From assembly GCA_002084865.1 (NCBI GenBank), contig NBMG01000113.1, positions 1 through 5,029 of the forward strand: a DNA stretch of 5,029 nucleotides. Direction: 5' to 3'. Of the stretch, positions 4,485-5,029 are shown piece by piece; within the stretch, counting starts at the first letter, position 1; every line of letters begins with the position of its first letter. The position numbers were made by a program, and so were the translations under genes. Source of the stretch: Candidatus Atribacteria bacterium 4572_76 (GTDB lineage: Bacteria > Atribacterota > Phoenicimicrobiia > Phoenicimicrobiales > Phoenicimicrobiaceae). The notes beneath the pieces are model-generated. The model worked only from the letters and a program-made list of their open reading frames with translations, was not told where the DNA came from and did no database searches.

Positions 4485-5029
4485 ATGTTAAAGAAAATTA
4501 GTTTCATAATATTAGTAGTATTGCTAATTGGAATGCTTGTTTCAAGTGTATTTGCCGCCTCTGATACCGTAACTGTTCTCGGTGTTTGGACAGGCGCAGA
4601 AGCTGAAGCTTTTCAAAAAATGATGGCTCCGTTTGAAGCTGAAACCGGTATCAAAGTTGAATTTACTGGAACTCGAGATCTTCCTGCTGTTTTAACTACT
4701 CAAGTAGAGGCCGGTAATCCGCCCGATGTATCAGCTCTACCGAATCCGGGGCAGATGATAGAATTTGCCAGAGCCGGAAAATTAGTAGATTTAAGCACCT
4801 TTATGGATATGGATGTACTGCAAAGCGATTACTCGCCAACCTGGTTAGACCTGGGGACTTATAAAGGAAAATTGAACGGAGTGTTTATTTCTGCTGACCT
4901 AAAAAGTTTAGTCTGGTATAACCCCAAAGCATTTGCTGCAGCAGGTTATACGGTGCCGACTACCTGGGAGGAGATGATCGCTCTTTCCGATAAGATGGTA
5001 GCTGATGGTAAAACTCCCTGGGCTATCGG
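4485..5029 (+). CDS. ABC transporter alpha-glucoside-binding protein (AglE-like), 5' part
   Basis: The extracytoplasmic solute-binding protein of a sugar ABC importer, most like alpha-glucoside (trehalose, maltose or sucrose) binders. The frame is open to the window edge (181 full codons), so about half the protein is missing. Residues 1-24 form a signal peptide: KK, a hydrophobic core at 5-19, and cleavage after VFA at A24. There is no lipobox cysteine, which implies a soluble periplasmic protein in a diderm. Family-like segments are LGVWTGAEAEAF (32-43), TGTRDLPAVL (61-70), GNPPDV (77-82), PNPGQM (86-91), ADLKSLVWYNP (137-147) and VPTTWEEM (157-164). The ATG at 4485 is preceded by AAAGGAGG (4464-4471) with a rather long 13-base gap. 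It is presumably the first gene of an operon with permease genes beyond the window. The ROK repressor upstream is the likely regulator. The sugar cannot be fixed from sequence; the nearby treT favours trehalose. Confidence 0.92.
   Translation, partial: MLKKISFIILVVLLIGMLVSSVFAASDTVTVLGVWTGAEAEAFQKMMAPFEAETGIKVEFTGTRDLPAVLTTQVEAGNPPDVSALPNPGQMIEFARAGKLVDLSTFMDMDVLQSDYSPTWLDLGTYKGKLNGVFISADLKSLVWYNPKAFAAAGYTVPTTWEEMIALSDKMVADGKTPWAI

Overview
AT-rich bacterial DNA with three recognisable loci, all on the + strand, separated by unusually repeat-dense spacers. The substrate-binding protein has a Sec signal peptide but no lipobox cysteine, which suggests a periplasm and so a diderm cell. Together with the TreT, ROK regulator and alpha-glucoside ABC gene set, this points to an anaerobic, possibly thermophilic lineage such as Atribacterota or Thermotogota. 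The lineage is a low-confidence inference.

Layout: 1-413 is a repeat-rich spacer. 414-1076 encodes an HhH-GPD DNA glycosylase of the endonuclease III superfamily, whose last codons are built from repeat units. 1077-1507 is a second repeat spacer. 1508-2687 is a broken treT (trehalose glycosyltransferring synthase): two overlapping pieces in different frames, with the interdomain linker missing at the junction. 2688-2924 is an AT-rich spacer with dyads and a possible promoter. 2925-3917 encodes a ROK-family sugar-responsive repressor that stops early; a short out-of-frame stretch at 3907-3984 resembles the family's C-terminus. 3918-4484 is a third repeat spacer. 4485 to the window end is the start of an AglE-like alpha-glucoside-binding protein of an ABC importer.

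Functionally, treT, the ROK regulator and the ABC binding protein look like a trehalose/alpha-glucoside uptake and utilisation locus. It recalls the archaeal malEFG-treT-trmB-malK cluster, with a ROK repressor in place of TrmB. As written, treT is broken and the regulator is truncated, so the locus is either decaying or the assembly is faulty there.

The most striking content is non-coding. The spacers hold (a) short tandem arrays with a strict 7-base period in several unrelated sequence families, (b) related arrays with an 8-base period, and (c) GTAG-footed palindromes resembling REP/BIME elements, in both orientations, whose stems vary while staying paired. The same blocks recur in distant spacers, and one heptad array runs into the 3' end of the glycosylase gene at the point where the fourth iron-sulfur cysteine is expected.
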